Positions 6,116-13,215 of a stretch of DNA of 17,543 nucleotides are shown piece by piece. The stretch is taken from contig JADZBR010000275.1 of assembly GCA_020852035.1 (NCBI GenBank), positions 1 through 17,543 on the forward strand, given 5' to 3'. The first letter of the stretch is position 1. The number at the start of each line of letters is the position of its first letter. Origin of the DNA: Caulobacteraceae bacterium. GTDB lineage: Bacteria; Pseudomonadota; Alphaproteobacteria; Caulobacterales; Caulobacteraceae. The notes under the pieces are model-generated. The model was not told the origin of the DNA and searched no databases. It saw only the letters and a list, made by a program, of their open reading frames with translations. Both the position numbers and the translations under genes were made by a program.

Positions 6116-7147
6116 ATGGTCAAGGTGGTCATCGTCGGCGGCGGCGCCCTGGGCGCGGCGGCGGCCTTCGCCCTCGCCGAGGCGGGGTGCGAGGTCGTTG
6201 TGGTCGACGCCGCCGGCCCGCCGAACGCTTCGGCCGTGGCCGCCGGCATGCTGGCGCCGGCGATGGAGGCGGCGCTGGACCGCGCGGCGACGGCGCATGC
6301 GGTGCTTCTTCGGCGGGCGCGGGCGGCCTGGCCGGACTTCGCGCGGCGGGCCGGGATCGTCCTGGTGGAACGCGGCGCCTGGGCGCTGGGCTCGGCGGGC
6401 TTCGTGGCGGGGGTGCGCGCGCGGCTGGACGGTGCGGGATTCGCAGTCGGCGGACAGGGCCTCGCCGAGGCCCGCGACGCCGTCCGCGGGCTGGCCGAGG
6501 GACTGGAGGACGCGGTCTTCTCGCCGGACGACGCCGTGCTCGACGCGCCCCTGGCGCTGGCGGCGTTGAAGGCGGCCGTGCAGGCGCGCGGCGGCCGCTG
6601 GCTGGAGGGCGTGGCTGAGCAGATCGTTCCGGGCGGCGTGCGGACTTCGGCGGGCGAGCTGGCCTGCGACCGGCTGATCCTGGCCACCGGCTTCGGCCAG
6701 GGCCTCGCGCCCGAAACCGCGCAACTGGCCCCCATCAAGGGGCACATCCTGACGGCGGAGGGTTTCGCCTACGACGGCCCGGTGCTGCGGGGGGAGGGGG
6801 TCTATGTCGCCCCCGCCGCCGGCGCGGTGCGGATCGGCGCGACGATGGAAGCCGGGGTCAGCGACCTGGCCGTCTCGCCGGCGGCGGTCGCGGCGCTGAG
6901 GGCGGCGGCGGCGCGGTTGCTGCCGGCCCTGGCCGAGGTCCCGGTGACGGTGCGGACCGGCGTGCGTGCGGCGACCCCGGACGACCTGCCGTGGGTCGGG
7001 CCCGCCGCCGACGGGGCGACTCTGCTGGCGGTGGGCGCGCGGCGCAACGGCTGGCTGCTGGCGCCGCTGGTCGCCGAAGCCCTGACGGCCTGGGTGCTGG
7101 GCGAAGCGCCCCCGCCGGGGCTGGAGGCGCTGTCGCCGCTGCGTTGA
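6116..7147 (+). CDS. thiO: FAD-dependent glycine oxidase ThiO-like
   Basis: A 343-residue DAO-family flavoenzyme. The FAD-binding Rossmann motif VVIVGGGALGAAAAFALAEAG covers residues 4-24 and ends in VVVVDA. NASAVAAGMLAPAMEAA is the ThiO-type segment after the dinucleotide fold. The C-terminal RTGVRAATPDDLPWVGP and GARRNGWLLAPLVAEAL closely follow the ThiO pattern (arginine, then RNG-LLAP near the flavin). Glycine oxidase supplies the imine glycine (dehydroglycine) used to make the thiazole ring of thiamine. No thiS, thiG, thiE or thiC is adjacent, and I see no TPP riboswitch upstream. Another D-amino-acid oxidase of the same family cannot be excluded. Confidence 0.8.
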   Translation: MVKVVIVGGGALGAAAAFALAEAGCEVVVVDAAGPPNASAVAAGMLAPAMEAALDRAATAHAVLLRRARAAWPDFARRAGIVLVERGAWALGSAGFVAGVRARLDGAGFAVGGQGLAEARDAVRGLAEGLEDAVFSPDDAVLDAPLALAALKAAVQARGGRWLEGVAEQIVPGGVRTSAGELACDRLILATGFGQGLAPETAQLAPIKGHILTAEGFAYDGPVLRGEGVYVAPAAGAVRIGATMEAGVSDLAVSPAAVAALRAAAARLLPALAEVPVTVRTGVRAATPDDLPWVGPAADGATLLAVGARRNGWLLAPLVAEALTAWVLGEAPPPGLEALSPLR

Positions 7148-7153
7148 GCCGCC

Positions 7154-7840
7154 TCAGTCGAGGTTGAAGCGGATCGGGATGCTGACGCTGGCGCCGTCCA
7201 CCGGCTGGCCGTCGCGGGTCTGCGGCTTCATCTGGAAGTAGGCGGCGAGCTTCCTGGCAGCCTCGCCGAAGCCGTAGCCGGAGGGGTCCTCGAAGGTCAC
7301 CACGCAGCCGCCCACCTTGCCGGAGGCGGCGACCACGCAGTTGAGGTGCGCCGTCCCCTCGATGCCGCCGCGCACGGCGCGTTCGGGATAGTAGCGGGCG
7401 AACTCGCGCGCGCCGGGCTTCTTCAGCCAGGTCGCCTTCTCGATGAAGGGCGTGCGCGGCGGTTCGGCGACCGTCACCGGCTCGGCCGGCGGATCGAAGA
7501 CGATCGGCGCTTGGGTCGAGATTGGCGGCTGGGTCTCGATCGGGCGGGCCACGATCGGCGGGATGGGCGAGGGGACCGGGCTCTTCGATTCGCGCGGCGT
7601 CCTCACCGGCTCGCGCGGCGTCTGAACCGGCGGCGGCAACGGGCGCCAGATGTCCACCGCGATGATCTTCTCGGCCGGCGCCGGGCGCTCGGGCGGGGCC
7701 GTGAACCGCTGGGCGACGATCCAGAGGCCGGCGGCGATGTGCACCGCGACGGAGAGCCCGATCGCGATGACCACGCCGCGCGACGGCGCGCGGGCCGGCC
7801 GGGAATCGAAGAGGGTGGGATGGAAACCACGCAGCACCAT
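7154..7840 (-). CDS. TonB-family energy-transducing protein
   Basis: A 228-residue protein with the TonB layout: a short cytoplasmic N-terminus, one membrane segment (GVVIAIGLSVAVHIAAGLWI, about residues 22-41), a long Pro-rich periplasmic spacer (about 48-130) and a C-terminal TonB domain (about 140-228). The domain runs from REFARYYPERAVRGGIEG to VSIPIRFNLD. TonB couples the inner-membrane proton gradient to outer-membrane receptors. Two cysteines in LNCVVAASGKVGGCVV could form a disulfide. The ATG at 7840 follows AGAGAGG by 5 nt; an in-frame ATG at 7879 would add 13 residues but lacks such a site. No exbB, exbD or receptor gene is nearby. It is divergent from the transglycosylase. Confidence 0.88.
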   Translation of the reverse strand: MVLRGFHPTLFDSRPARAPSRGVVIAIGLSVAVHIAAGLWIVAQRFTAPPERPAPAEKIIAVDIWRPLPPPVQTPREPVRTPRESKSPVPSPIPPIVARPIETQPPISTQAPIVFDPPAEPVTVAEPPRTPFIEKATWLKKPGAREFARYYPERAVRGGIEGTAHLNCVVAASGKVGGCVVTFEDPSGYGFGEAARKLAAYFQMKPQTRDGQPVDGASVSIPIRFNLD

Positions 7841-7872
7841 ATGGACCTCTCTGGGATCAGCATTGCGATCCG

Positions 7873-7885
7873 GAAACATTGTTTC
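7873..7885. promoter_or_regulatory. 13-bp dyad GAAACA-T-TGTTTC
   Basis: A perfect 6-nt inverted repeat with a 1-bp centre, 33 nt upstream of the tonB-like start. It could be an operator near the transcription start. It is short, so chance cannot be ruled out. Confidence 0.35.
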
Positions 7886-7906
7886 ACAACCAAGAAGTGC
7901 GCTCGA

Positions 7907-7923
7907 CTTGACGTTACGTCAAG
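7907..7923. promoter_or_regulatory. 17-bp dyad CTTGACGT-T-ACGTCAAG, probable operator
   Basis: Perfect 8-nt inverted arms around a single base, in the divergent tonB-like/transglycosylase control region. It contains TTGACG on both strands, so it overlaps a possible -35 for either gene. ACGT-centred dyads of this kind are used by several repressor and MerR-family regulators; the regulator here is not identified. Confidence 0.55.
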
Positions 7924-7945
7924 GGGGCTTGGGCGGCGATGTCGC

Positions 7946-7976
7946 CGACATGGTTAGCAACGAATTAACCATGTCG
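7946..7976. promoter_or_regulatory. CtrA-like box inside a 31-bp palindrome
   Basis: Perfect 11-nt arms CGACATGGTTA (7946-7956) and TAACCATGTCG (7966-7976) flank 9 bp. Within this lies TTAG-N7-TTAA (7954-7968), followed by CC. It matches the CtrA consensus TTAA-N7-TTAA at 7 of 8 fixed positions and contains the half-site TTAACCAT. It ends 17 nt before the transglycosylase ATG. Because it is symmetric it reads as a site on either strand. Confidence 0.6.
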
Positions 7977-7993
7977 CGGCAGGACTGCGGATC

Positions 7994-8806
7994 ATGGCCA
8001 TCCACGGACTGAGGGGAGTCGTCGAAGCCGCGATCCAGCGCGCTTCCAACGCCACGGGCGTCGACTTCTCGTTCCTGATGCGCACGGCCGGCCGCGAGAG
8101 CGGCTACAACCCCAAGGCCAAGGCCCCGACCTCCTCGGCCGCCGGCCTCTTCCAGTTCGTCGACCAGACCTGGCTGGCGACCCTCAAGCGCCACGGCGCC
8201 AAATACGGCTACGCCCGCTACGCCGACCTGATCGAGAAGGGCTCCGACGGCCGCTACCGGGTGGCCGACAACGCCGCCCGGCGGGCGGTGCTCGACCTGA
8301 AGCTCGACCCGCACGCCGCCTCGCTGATGGCCGGCGAACTGACCTCCGACCACGCCTCCTACCTGAAGGGCCGCACCGGCCGCACGCCCACCTCCGGCGA
8401 GCTCTACGCCGCCCACTTCCTGGGGCCGCAGGGCTCGGCCAGACTGATCGAGGCGATGCAGAGCCGCCCGGGGGCTTCGGCCGCCTCGCTGTTCCCGGCG
8501 GCGGCGGCGGCCAACCGCGGCATCTTCTACCGGGACGGCCAGCCCAGGACGGTGGCCGAGGTCTACGCCAACCTGACCAAGAGCGGCGCCGCGCCGCCGA
8601 TCCGCAGCCAGCCGGCGCCGGACTCGGGCTTCATCCAGTACGCCAGCGCCCGCAACCGCGACCGCATCGGCGAGCAGGAGGTGCTGGTGAACATGATCCT
8701 GCGCGGCTCGCAGCCGGTGGACACCTCCTCGTCCCTGCGCGCCACCGGCTCGCTGTTCACCTCCGAGATGCTGAAGATGCTCTCCGAGGCCAAGGATCGC
8801 AGCTGA
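7994..8806 (+). CDS. SLT-domain lytic transglycosylase
   Basis: A 270-residue protein with an N-terminal transglycosylase SLT domain (about residues 5-150). The catalytic glutamate is Glu35 in AGRESGYNP. SSAAGLFQFVDQTWLATLKRHG carries the conserved AGLFQF substrate-cleft motif, and ELYAAHFLG is the usual downstream motif. These enzymes cleave the MurNAc-GlcNAc bond in peptidoglycan and are often tied to assembly of flagella, pili or secretion systems. The C-terminal 120 residues are unassigned. There is no visible signal peptide, odd for an enzyme that acts in the periplasm. AGGA lies 9 nt before the ATG. A CtrA-like box just upstream suggests cell-cycle control, which would fit a polar-organelle role; PleA of Caulobacter is a functional parallel, not a proven homologue. 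Confidence 0.88.
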   Translation: MAIHGLRGVVEAAIQRASNATGVDFSFLMRTAGRESGYNPKAKAPTSSAAGLFQFVDQTWLATLKRHGAKYGYARYADLIEKGSDGRYRVADNAARRAVLDLKLDPHAASLMAGELTSDHASYLKGRTGRTPTSGELYAAHFLGPQGSARLIEAMQSRPGASAASLFPAAAAANRGIFYRDGQPRTVAEVYANLTKSGAAPPIRSQPAPDSGFIQYASARNRDRIGEQEVLVNMILRGSQPVDTSSSLRATGSLFTSEMLKMLSEAKDRS

Positions 8807-8809
8807 GCG

Positions 8810-8846
8810 CCCAAATCCTCCCCCGTTGCACGGGGGAGGATTTGGG
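8810..8846. terminator. Perfect 16-bp hairpin between convergent genes
   Basis: Nucleotides 8810-8825 (CCCAAATCCTCCCCCG) pair perfectly with 8831-8846 around the loop TTGCA. It sits in the 43-nt gap between the stop codons of the transglycosylase and the CoA-transferase. A bidirectional terminator is the natural reading, although there is no long T-tract on either side. Confidence 0.7.
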
Positions 8847-8849
8847 GCT

Positions 8850-10043
8850 CTAGGCCGCCGCGCCCTCGGCGTACATGGCATCGATGGCGTCGGCGGCGTA
8901 GCCGAGCTCGCCCAGCACCTCGCGGGTGTGGGCGCCCAGCGCGGGGGCCGGGTGAAAGACGCGCTCGGGTTCTTCCGGGAACCGCGCCGGGGTGGCCGGG
9001 GAGCGGAAGCGCTGGCCGTCCTCGCCCTCGATCTCGACGAAGCAGCCGGAGGCGATGGCCTGCGGGTCGTCGGCCACGTCGGCGGCGGTCTGGGCTGGGG
9101 ACCAGACGAGGTCGGCCTCGTCCATGCGGCGGGCGATCTCGGCGAAGTCCATCGTGATGAAGCCCTTGTCGAGCTCGGCGACCAGCGCCTCGGTGTGTTC
9201 GCGCCGCAGCCGCCCGCTGGTGAAGCGCGGGTCCTCCAGCAGCTCGGGCCGGCCGGCGACGCCGACGATGGCCGGCCAGTCGCGGTGCTGCTGGCGCGGC
9301 AGGACCACGAACCAGCGGTCGTCACGGCTCTTGAAGAAGTTGCCGATCGGGTCGGTGGGGCCGGAGCGGCGCTTGGTGGAGGCCACCCGGCCAAAGCGTA
9401 GCTGTATCGCCAGGTCCGAGCCGATGGCGTAGACCCCCGAGCGCAGCAGCGAGGTCTCCACCAGCCGGCCCTTGCCGGTGCGGCTGCGCTCGATCACCGC
9501 CGCCAGGATCGCCGAGACGGTGGAAAGCGCCGTCACGTGGTCGCCGGTGCCGGTGCGAAGGCCGAAGGGCTCCATATCCTTGGGGAGGGTCAGCCGCGCG
9601 ACTCCGGCGCGGGCCCCGAAGGCGGCGACGTCGAAGCCGGGGCGGTGCGCCTCCGGCCCCTCCAGGCCGTAGCCGGTGACGATGGCGTAGATCAGCTTCG
9701 GGTTGGCGGCCTTCAGGGTCTCGTAGTCGAGGCCGTTCCGCTTCAGCGCGCCGGGCCGCACGTTGGTCAGGAAGACGTCCGCCTCGCCGGCCAGCTTGGC
9801 CAGGGCGTCGCGGGCCGAGGGCTTGGAGATGTCCAGCACGATCGCCCGCTTGCCGCGGTTGTCGAGGTCGAAGGTGGGGTTGGCGCCCATGTCGGTCTTG
9901 GTGTTGGCCAGGAAGTCGCGCATCGGATCGCCTTCCGGGCGCTCGACCTTGATCACCTCGGCGCCCCATTCGGCCAGGATGCCGGCCGCGCCGGGCGCGG
10001 CGATATAGGTGGCGAACTCCACCACCTTCAGACCTTCGAGCAT
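8850..10043 (-). CDS. CaiB/BaiF family III CoA-transferase
   Basis: A 397-residue class III CoA-transferase, which moves CoA between carboxylic acids in the cytoplasm; alpha-methylacyl-CoA racemases share the fold. The N-terminus LKVVEFATYIAAPGAAGILAEWGAEVIKVERP is the family signature. DNRGKRAIVLD and the aspartate at 138 in HRPGFDVAAF (the expected catalytic Asp) follow. The length matches the family (380-410). The ATG at 10043 was chosen over an upstream in-frame start at 10091 because AGAGGGGAAA directly precedes it and the conserved region starts at residue 4. That ribosome-binding site can pair with CCCCTC upstream. The gene lies 60 nt behind the hybrid kinase and may share its transcript. 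The substrate is unknown. Confidence 0.9.
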   Translation of the reverse strand: MLEGLKVVEFATYIAAPGAAGILAEWGAEVIKVERPEGDPMRDFLANTKTDMGANPTFDLDNRGKRAIVLDISKPSARDALAKLAGEADVFLTNVRPGALKRNGLDYETLKAANPKLIYAIVTGYGLEGPEAHRPGFDVAAFGARAGVARLTLPKDMEPFGLRTGTGDHVTALSTVSAILAAVIERSRTGKGRLVETSLLRSGVYAIGSDLAIQLRFGRVASTKRRSGPTDPIGNFFKSRDDRWFVVLPRQQHRDWPAIVGVAGRPELLEDPRFTSGRLRREHTEALVAELDKGFITMDFAEIARRMDEADLVWSPAQTAADVADDPQAIASGCFVEIEGEDGQRFRSPATPARFPEEPERVFHPAPALGAHTREVLGELGYAADAIDAMYAEGAAA

Positions 10044-10049
10044 GCGTTT

Positions 10050-10068
10050 CCCCTCTCTCATTGAGGGG
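10050..10068 (-). promoter_or_regulatory. Hairpin covering the ribosome-binding site of the CoA-transferase gene
   Basis: On the minus-strand mRNA, CCCCTC (10068-10063) can pair with GAGGGG (10055-10050) around a 7-nt loop. The second arm is the core of the AGAGGGGAAA Shine-Dalgarno sequence, so folding would hide it. It could tune translation or act as a weak attenuator between the kinase and transferase genes. Confidence 0.4.
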
Positions 10069-10103
10069 CATTGTGGCGCGGGAGACCCCACGTCGCAAAG
10101 GGG

Positions 10104-11870
10104 TCAGGCGACGGCGCGGGCCCGACGGAGCGGCGTGGTCATCGCCTCGGCGACGCCGCGGGCGACGCCGGCGACGCTGACCGGGCGACGCAGCACCGCC
10201 GCGGCCCCGGATGCGAGGCACGCCTCGGCTTCGCCCGGCTCGCCGCCGATGATGGCCAGGAGCGGAGCGCGGTCCTTCAGGGCGCCGATCACCTCGGCGG
10301 CCGGCGGGTCGGCCAGGCGGCTGTCGACGGCGATCAGATCGAAGTCGCAGATGCGCGAGAGTTCGGCCGCCCGGGTCCCGTCGTGCGCCTGCACCACCTG
10401 GTGGCCCAGCTGTTCCAGCACCGCCCGCAGCATGGCCGCCGAGAGGCCGTCGGCCTCGGTCACCAGGATGCGCAGGCGGCCGGCGGCGGCCGGCTCCTCG
10501 GCGCGCACGCGCTCGGCGCCGATCAGGGCGGCGCTGTCGTAGACCAGGGTCAGGCGAAAGCAGCTGCCGACGCCGACCGCGCCTTCGCCGCTCACTTCGC
10601 CGCCCATCAGCCGGGCCAGCTGGCGCGACAGCGACAGGCCGAGCCCCGCGCCCGGCACGCCGGCGCCGGTGCGCGAGATGCGCGCGAAGGGCTCGAACGC
10701 CTGGGCGATCTCTTCGGAGGTGAGGCCAGGCCCGGTGTCGGCGACCTCGACCACCAGCCGGCTTTTCTCGACAAGCTCGACCCGCACCTCGACGCGGCCG
10801 CGCACGGTGTATTTGACGGCGTTGACGATCAGGTTGCCGAGGATCTGGCGGGTGCGCACCGGGTCGGCGACCACGCCGCCGCCCTCGGCGTCGATCAGTT
10901 CGGGGGCGATGTGCAGCGACAGCTCCAGGCCGCGGGCCTGCGCCTGCGGGCGGTTCAGGAGCACCACGTCCTCGACCAGGGCAACGGGGTCGAAGGCGGA
11001 GGTCTCCACCGCCAGGCGGCCGGCCTCGGCGGTTTCGGAGTCCAGGGTGGTGTTGAGCACCGAGATCAGGTCGTTGGTGGCGTCCAGCGCGGCCGACAGC
11101 TGCTCGCGCGAGGGCGCGGCGCGGGCCGAGCGGCCGGCGGCGCCGGCCAGCACATAGGCCACGCCCGCCAGGCCGTTGCGGATCTCGTGCGAGAGCGTGG
11201 CCACGAGGTCGGATTTGGAGCGGGCCAGGCGCTCGGCCTCGGTGAGCATGGCGGCGCGCTCGCCGATCAGGGTCTCGCGTTCGGCGGCCAGCTGGAATTG
11301 CCGGCGCATCATCTGGTTCATCACCAGGGCGAGCGCCAGGGCCAGGGCGTAGGCCCCGGTCCCGGCCGAGTAGGCGGCGCGGTCTCCGGACAGCCACAGC
11401 GCCACCAGCGGCGCGGCGGCGGCGATCGGGCCGATGGTCAAGAGGCTGAGCAGCCAGGGCGCGGTGAAGAAGGTGACGATCACCGCCGCGCCGAGCGCCA
11501 GGCCCAGAAGCATGTCCTGCGCCGGCCCGGCGCTGAGGGCGAACATGGTGATCTGCAGCACCGCGCCGACCCAGATCAGCCCGCCGCCGAGGTGCACCAG
11601 GGCGCGGCGGCGCACCTCGTTCTTCCCCGACTTCCGGATCCAGTTCACCGCGCCGTAGAACAGCCCCCAGCCGATCGCGAAGGTGGCCAGGCTGTAGGCC
11701 ATCGCCTGCGGATTGACCGCATGCGAGCCGACCCAGACGAAGATCGGCAGCCCGACCCCGAACACCGCCAGGGCGTAGGGCAGCAGCGCGCTCTGCGCCT
11801 CCAGCGCCTGGGCGGTGACGTTGCGCCCGCCCGACCCGGCGGGCGGCAGGCTGAAGATCGGCAAATTCAC
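10104..11870 (-). CDS. Membrane hybrid sensor histidine kinase with degenerate receiver
   Basis: A 588-residue protein. An N-terminal membrane module has about six hydrophobic segments (between residues 28 and 185) with no large periplasmic domain. A coiled stretch (190-218) leads to a HisKA domain with His228 in SHEIRNGLAG. The ATPase domain shows the N-box (Asn350), DTGPG (378-382) and GAGLGL (407-412). The C-terminal receiver (about 465-575) keeps the phosphorylatable Asp516 in DLIAVDSRL. However, the acidic pair that binds Mg2+ reads Glu472-Ala473, and the conserved Lys before Pro is Arg562. The GTG at 11870 has GGGAG 6 nt upstream and is preferred over a TTG at 11888. The signal sensed is unknown. 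It precedes the CoA-transferase and is divergent from DUF2336 protein 1. Confidence 0.88.
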   Translation of the reverse strand: MNLPIFSLPPAGSGGRNVTAQALEAQSALLPYALAVFGVGLPIFVWVGSHAVNPQAMAYSLATFAIGWGLFYGAVNWIRKSGKNEVRRRALVHLGGGLIWVGAVLQITMFALSAGPAQDMLLGLALGAAVIVTFFTAPWLLSLLTIGPIAAAAPLVALWLSGDRAAYSAGTGAYALALALALVMNQMMRRQFQLAAERETLIGERAAMLTEAERLARSKSDLVATLSHEIRNGLAGVAYVLAGAAGRSARAAPSREQLSAALDATNDLISVLNTTLDSETAEAGRLAVETSAFDPVALVEDVVLLNRPQAQARGLELSLHIAPELIDAEGGGVVADPVRTRQILGNLIVNAVKYTVRGRVEVRVELVEKSRLVVEVADTGPGLTSEEIAQAFEPFARISRTGAGVPGAGLGLSLSRQLARLMGGEVSGEGAVGVGSCFRLTLVYDSAALIGAERVRAEEPAAAGRLRILVTEADGLSAAMLRAVLEQLGHQVVQAHDGTRAAELSRICDFDLIAVDSRLADPPAAEVIGALKDRAPLLAIIGGEPGEAEACLASGAAAVLRRPVSVAGVARGVAEAMTTPLRRARAVA

Positions 11871-12024
11871 AGGACGCTCCCGACGCAAGCGGCGATGCTA
11901 GCCGGGTCGGGTTTGCGAGCCCTTACGCGTCGTCCTTAACAACCCCTGAGCGAAGGCAAGCGATCATTAAGCCTAATCGTCCATGATCGACCGCGAACGC
12001 CGATTCTGGGGGTGTCTTTCGGCC

Positions 12025-13167
12025 ATGTCGACCACGCGGACCGCGCTCACCGACGAGGATATCCGCGCCCTGATCAAGAGCGCCAACGTCGATGAGCGGG
12101 CGATGATCGCCCACAAGCTGTGCCGCACCATCGACCGTGAGAAATTGTCCGACGAAGATCGCGAAAAGGCTCACGAAATCCTGCGCGTGATGGCGGCGGA
12201 CGCCGCCGAACTGGTGCGCCGGGCGCTGGCCGTGACACTGCGCTCCTCGCCGCTGGTGCCCCGCGACGTGGCGCTGAAGCTGGCCAGGGACGTGGAGTCC
12301 ATCGCCCTGCCGGTGCTGAACTTCTCGCCGGCGTTCAACGACGAGGACCTGGTGGAGATCGTGCGCCTGGCCGACCCGGTGCGGCAGGTGGCGGTGGCCC
12401 AGCGTCCACAGCTTTCCGAGAAGGTGACCGGCGCCATCGTCGAATACGGCGCCGAGGCCGCGGTCGAGACCGCCTGCGCCAACGACAACGCCCGCTTCGC
12501 CGAGCGCAGCCTGCAGGGCGTGATCGCCCGCTTCGAGCGCTCCGAGCGGGTGCTGGCGGCGGTGGCCTACCGCCAGGTGCTGCCGATGTCGGTCACCGAG
12601 CGGCTGATCGACATGGTCGGCGACGAGTTGCGCGACCACCTCCTGAACCACCAGGCGGTTTCGCCGGAGCTGGCCCTGCAGATTGCGCTGGGCGCCAAGG
12701 AGCGGGCGACCATCGACCTGGTCGACCAGGCCGGCCGCGCCTCGGACATCCGCGCCTTCGTCAGCCACCTGAACCGCGCCGGGCGGCTCTCCCCGTCGCT
12801 GCTGCTGCGGGCGGCGGCGCACGGGCACTTCACCTTCCTGGACTGGGGCGTCGCCGAGCTGGCGGGCGTGCCGCACCACCGCACCTGGCTGATGATCCAC
12901 GACGCCGGCCCCCTCGGCCTGCGGGCCATCTACGAGCGGGCCGGCCTGCCGGCGCGCCTCTTCGCCGCGTTCCGCGCGGCGGTGGACACCTTCCACGCCC
13001 TGGAAGGCGAGGCGGTGGACGCCTCGCCCGAGCGGTTCCAGCAGCTGATGCTGCAGCGCTACATGACCCAGGGCCAGCTGCCCGGCCGCGAGGACGTCGA
13101 CTACCTGCTCGACAAGATGGACCGCGTCAGCCGCGGCCAGCCCAAGCGCCTGGCCAAGGTCGGCTGA
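12025..13167 (+). CDS. DUF2336 domain protein 1
   Basis: A 380-residue helical protein. The N-terminal half (about residues 10-115) contains IKSANVDERAMIAHKLCR, then AAELVRRALAVTLRSS and DVESIALPVLNFSPAFNDEDLVEIV. These HEAT-like helices are characteristic of DUF2336, an alphaproteobacterial family of unknown function. RQVLPMSVTERLIDMVGDELR is a second shared motif, also recognisable in the protein encoded at 15491-16570. There is no signal peptide or membrane segment. The ATG at 12025 is where the conserved sequence begins; an in-frame ATG at 11983 would add 14 unremarkable residues. Neither has a strong ribosome-binding site. The role is unknown; a scaffold or regulator is a guess from the fold. 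Confidence 0.82.
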   Translation: MSTTRTALTDEDIRALIKSANVDERAMIAHKLCRTIDREKLSDEDREKAHEILRVMAADAAELVRRALAVTLRSSPLVPRDVALKLARDVESIALPVLNFSPAFNDEDLVEIVRLADPVRQVAVAQRPQLSEKVTGAIVEYGAEAAVETACANDNARFAERSLQGVIARFERSERVLAAVAYRQVLPMSVTERLIDMVGDELRDHLLNHQAVSPELALQIALGAKERATIDLVDQAGRASDIRAFVSHLNRAGRLSPSLLLRAAAHGHFTFLDWGVAELAGVPHHRTWLMIHDAGPLGLRAIYERAGLPARLFAAFRAAVDTFHALEGEAVDASPERFQQLMLQRYMTQGQLPGREDVDYLLDKMDRVSRGQPKRLAKVG

Positions 13168-13180
13168 CGCAGGGTCACGC

Positions 13181-13212
13181 TTGCCGCGCTTGCGGCGGGC
13201 CGCCAAGCTTTC
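13181..13212 (+). promoter_or_regulatory. Predicted promoter of the Nudix gene, possibly leaderless
   Basis: TTGCCG at 13181 lies 35 nt before the ATG, and GCTTTC (13207-13212) is in the -10 zone. No Shine-Dalgarno sequence precedes the ATG at 13216. The site begins 13 nt after the DUF2336 stop codon. Confidence 0.3.
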
Positions 13213-13215
13213 GGG

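Noticed and set aside
9322..11397. Minus-strand reading frame of 691 codons spanning the kinase and CoA-transferase genes in another frame
   Set aside because: It overlaps two convincingly identified genes on the same strand, and its product is Arg/Gly/Pro-rich filler.
10071..11939. Plus-strand reading frame of 622 codons opposite the histidine kinase
   Set aside because: Antisense to a complete hybrid kinase; composition dominated by Gln, His, Gly and Ala as expected from codon-position GC bias.
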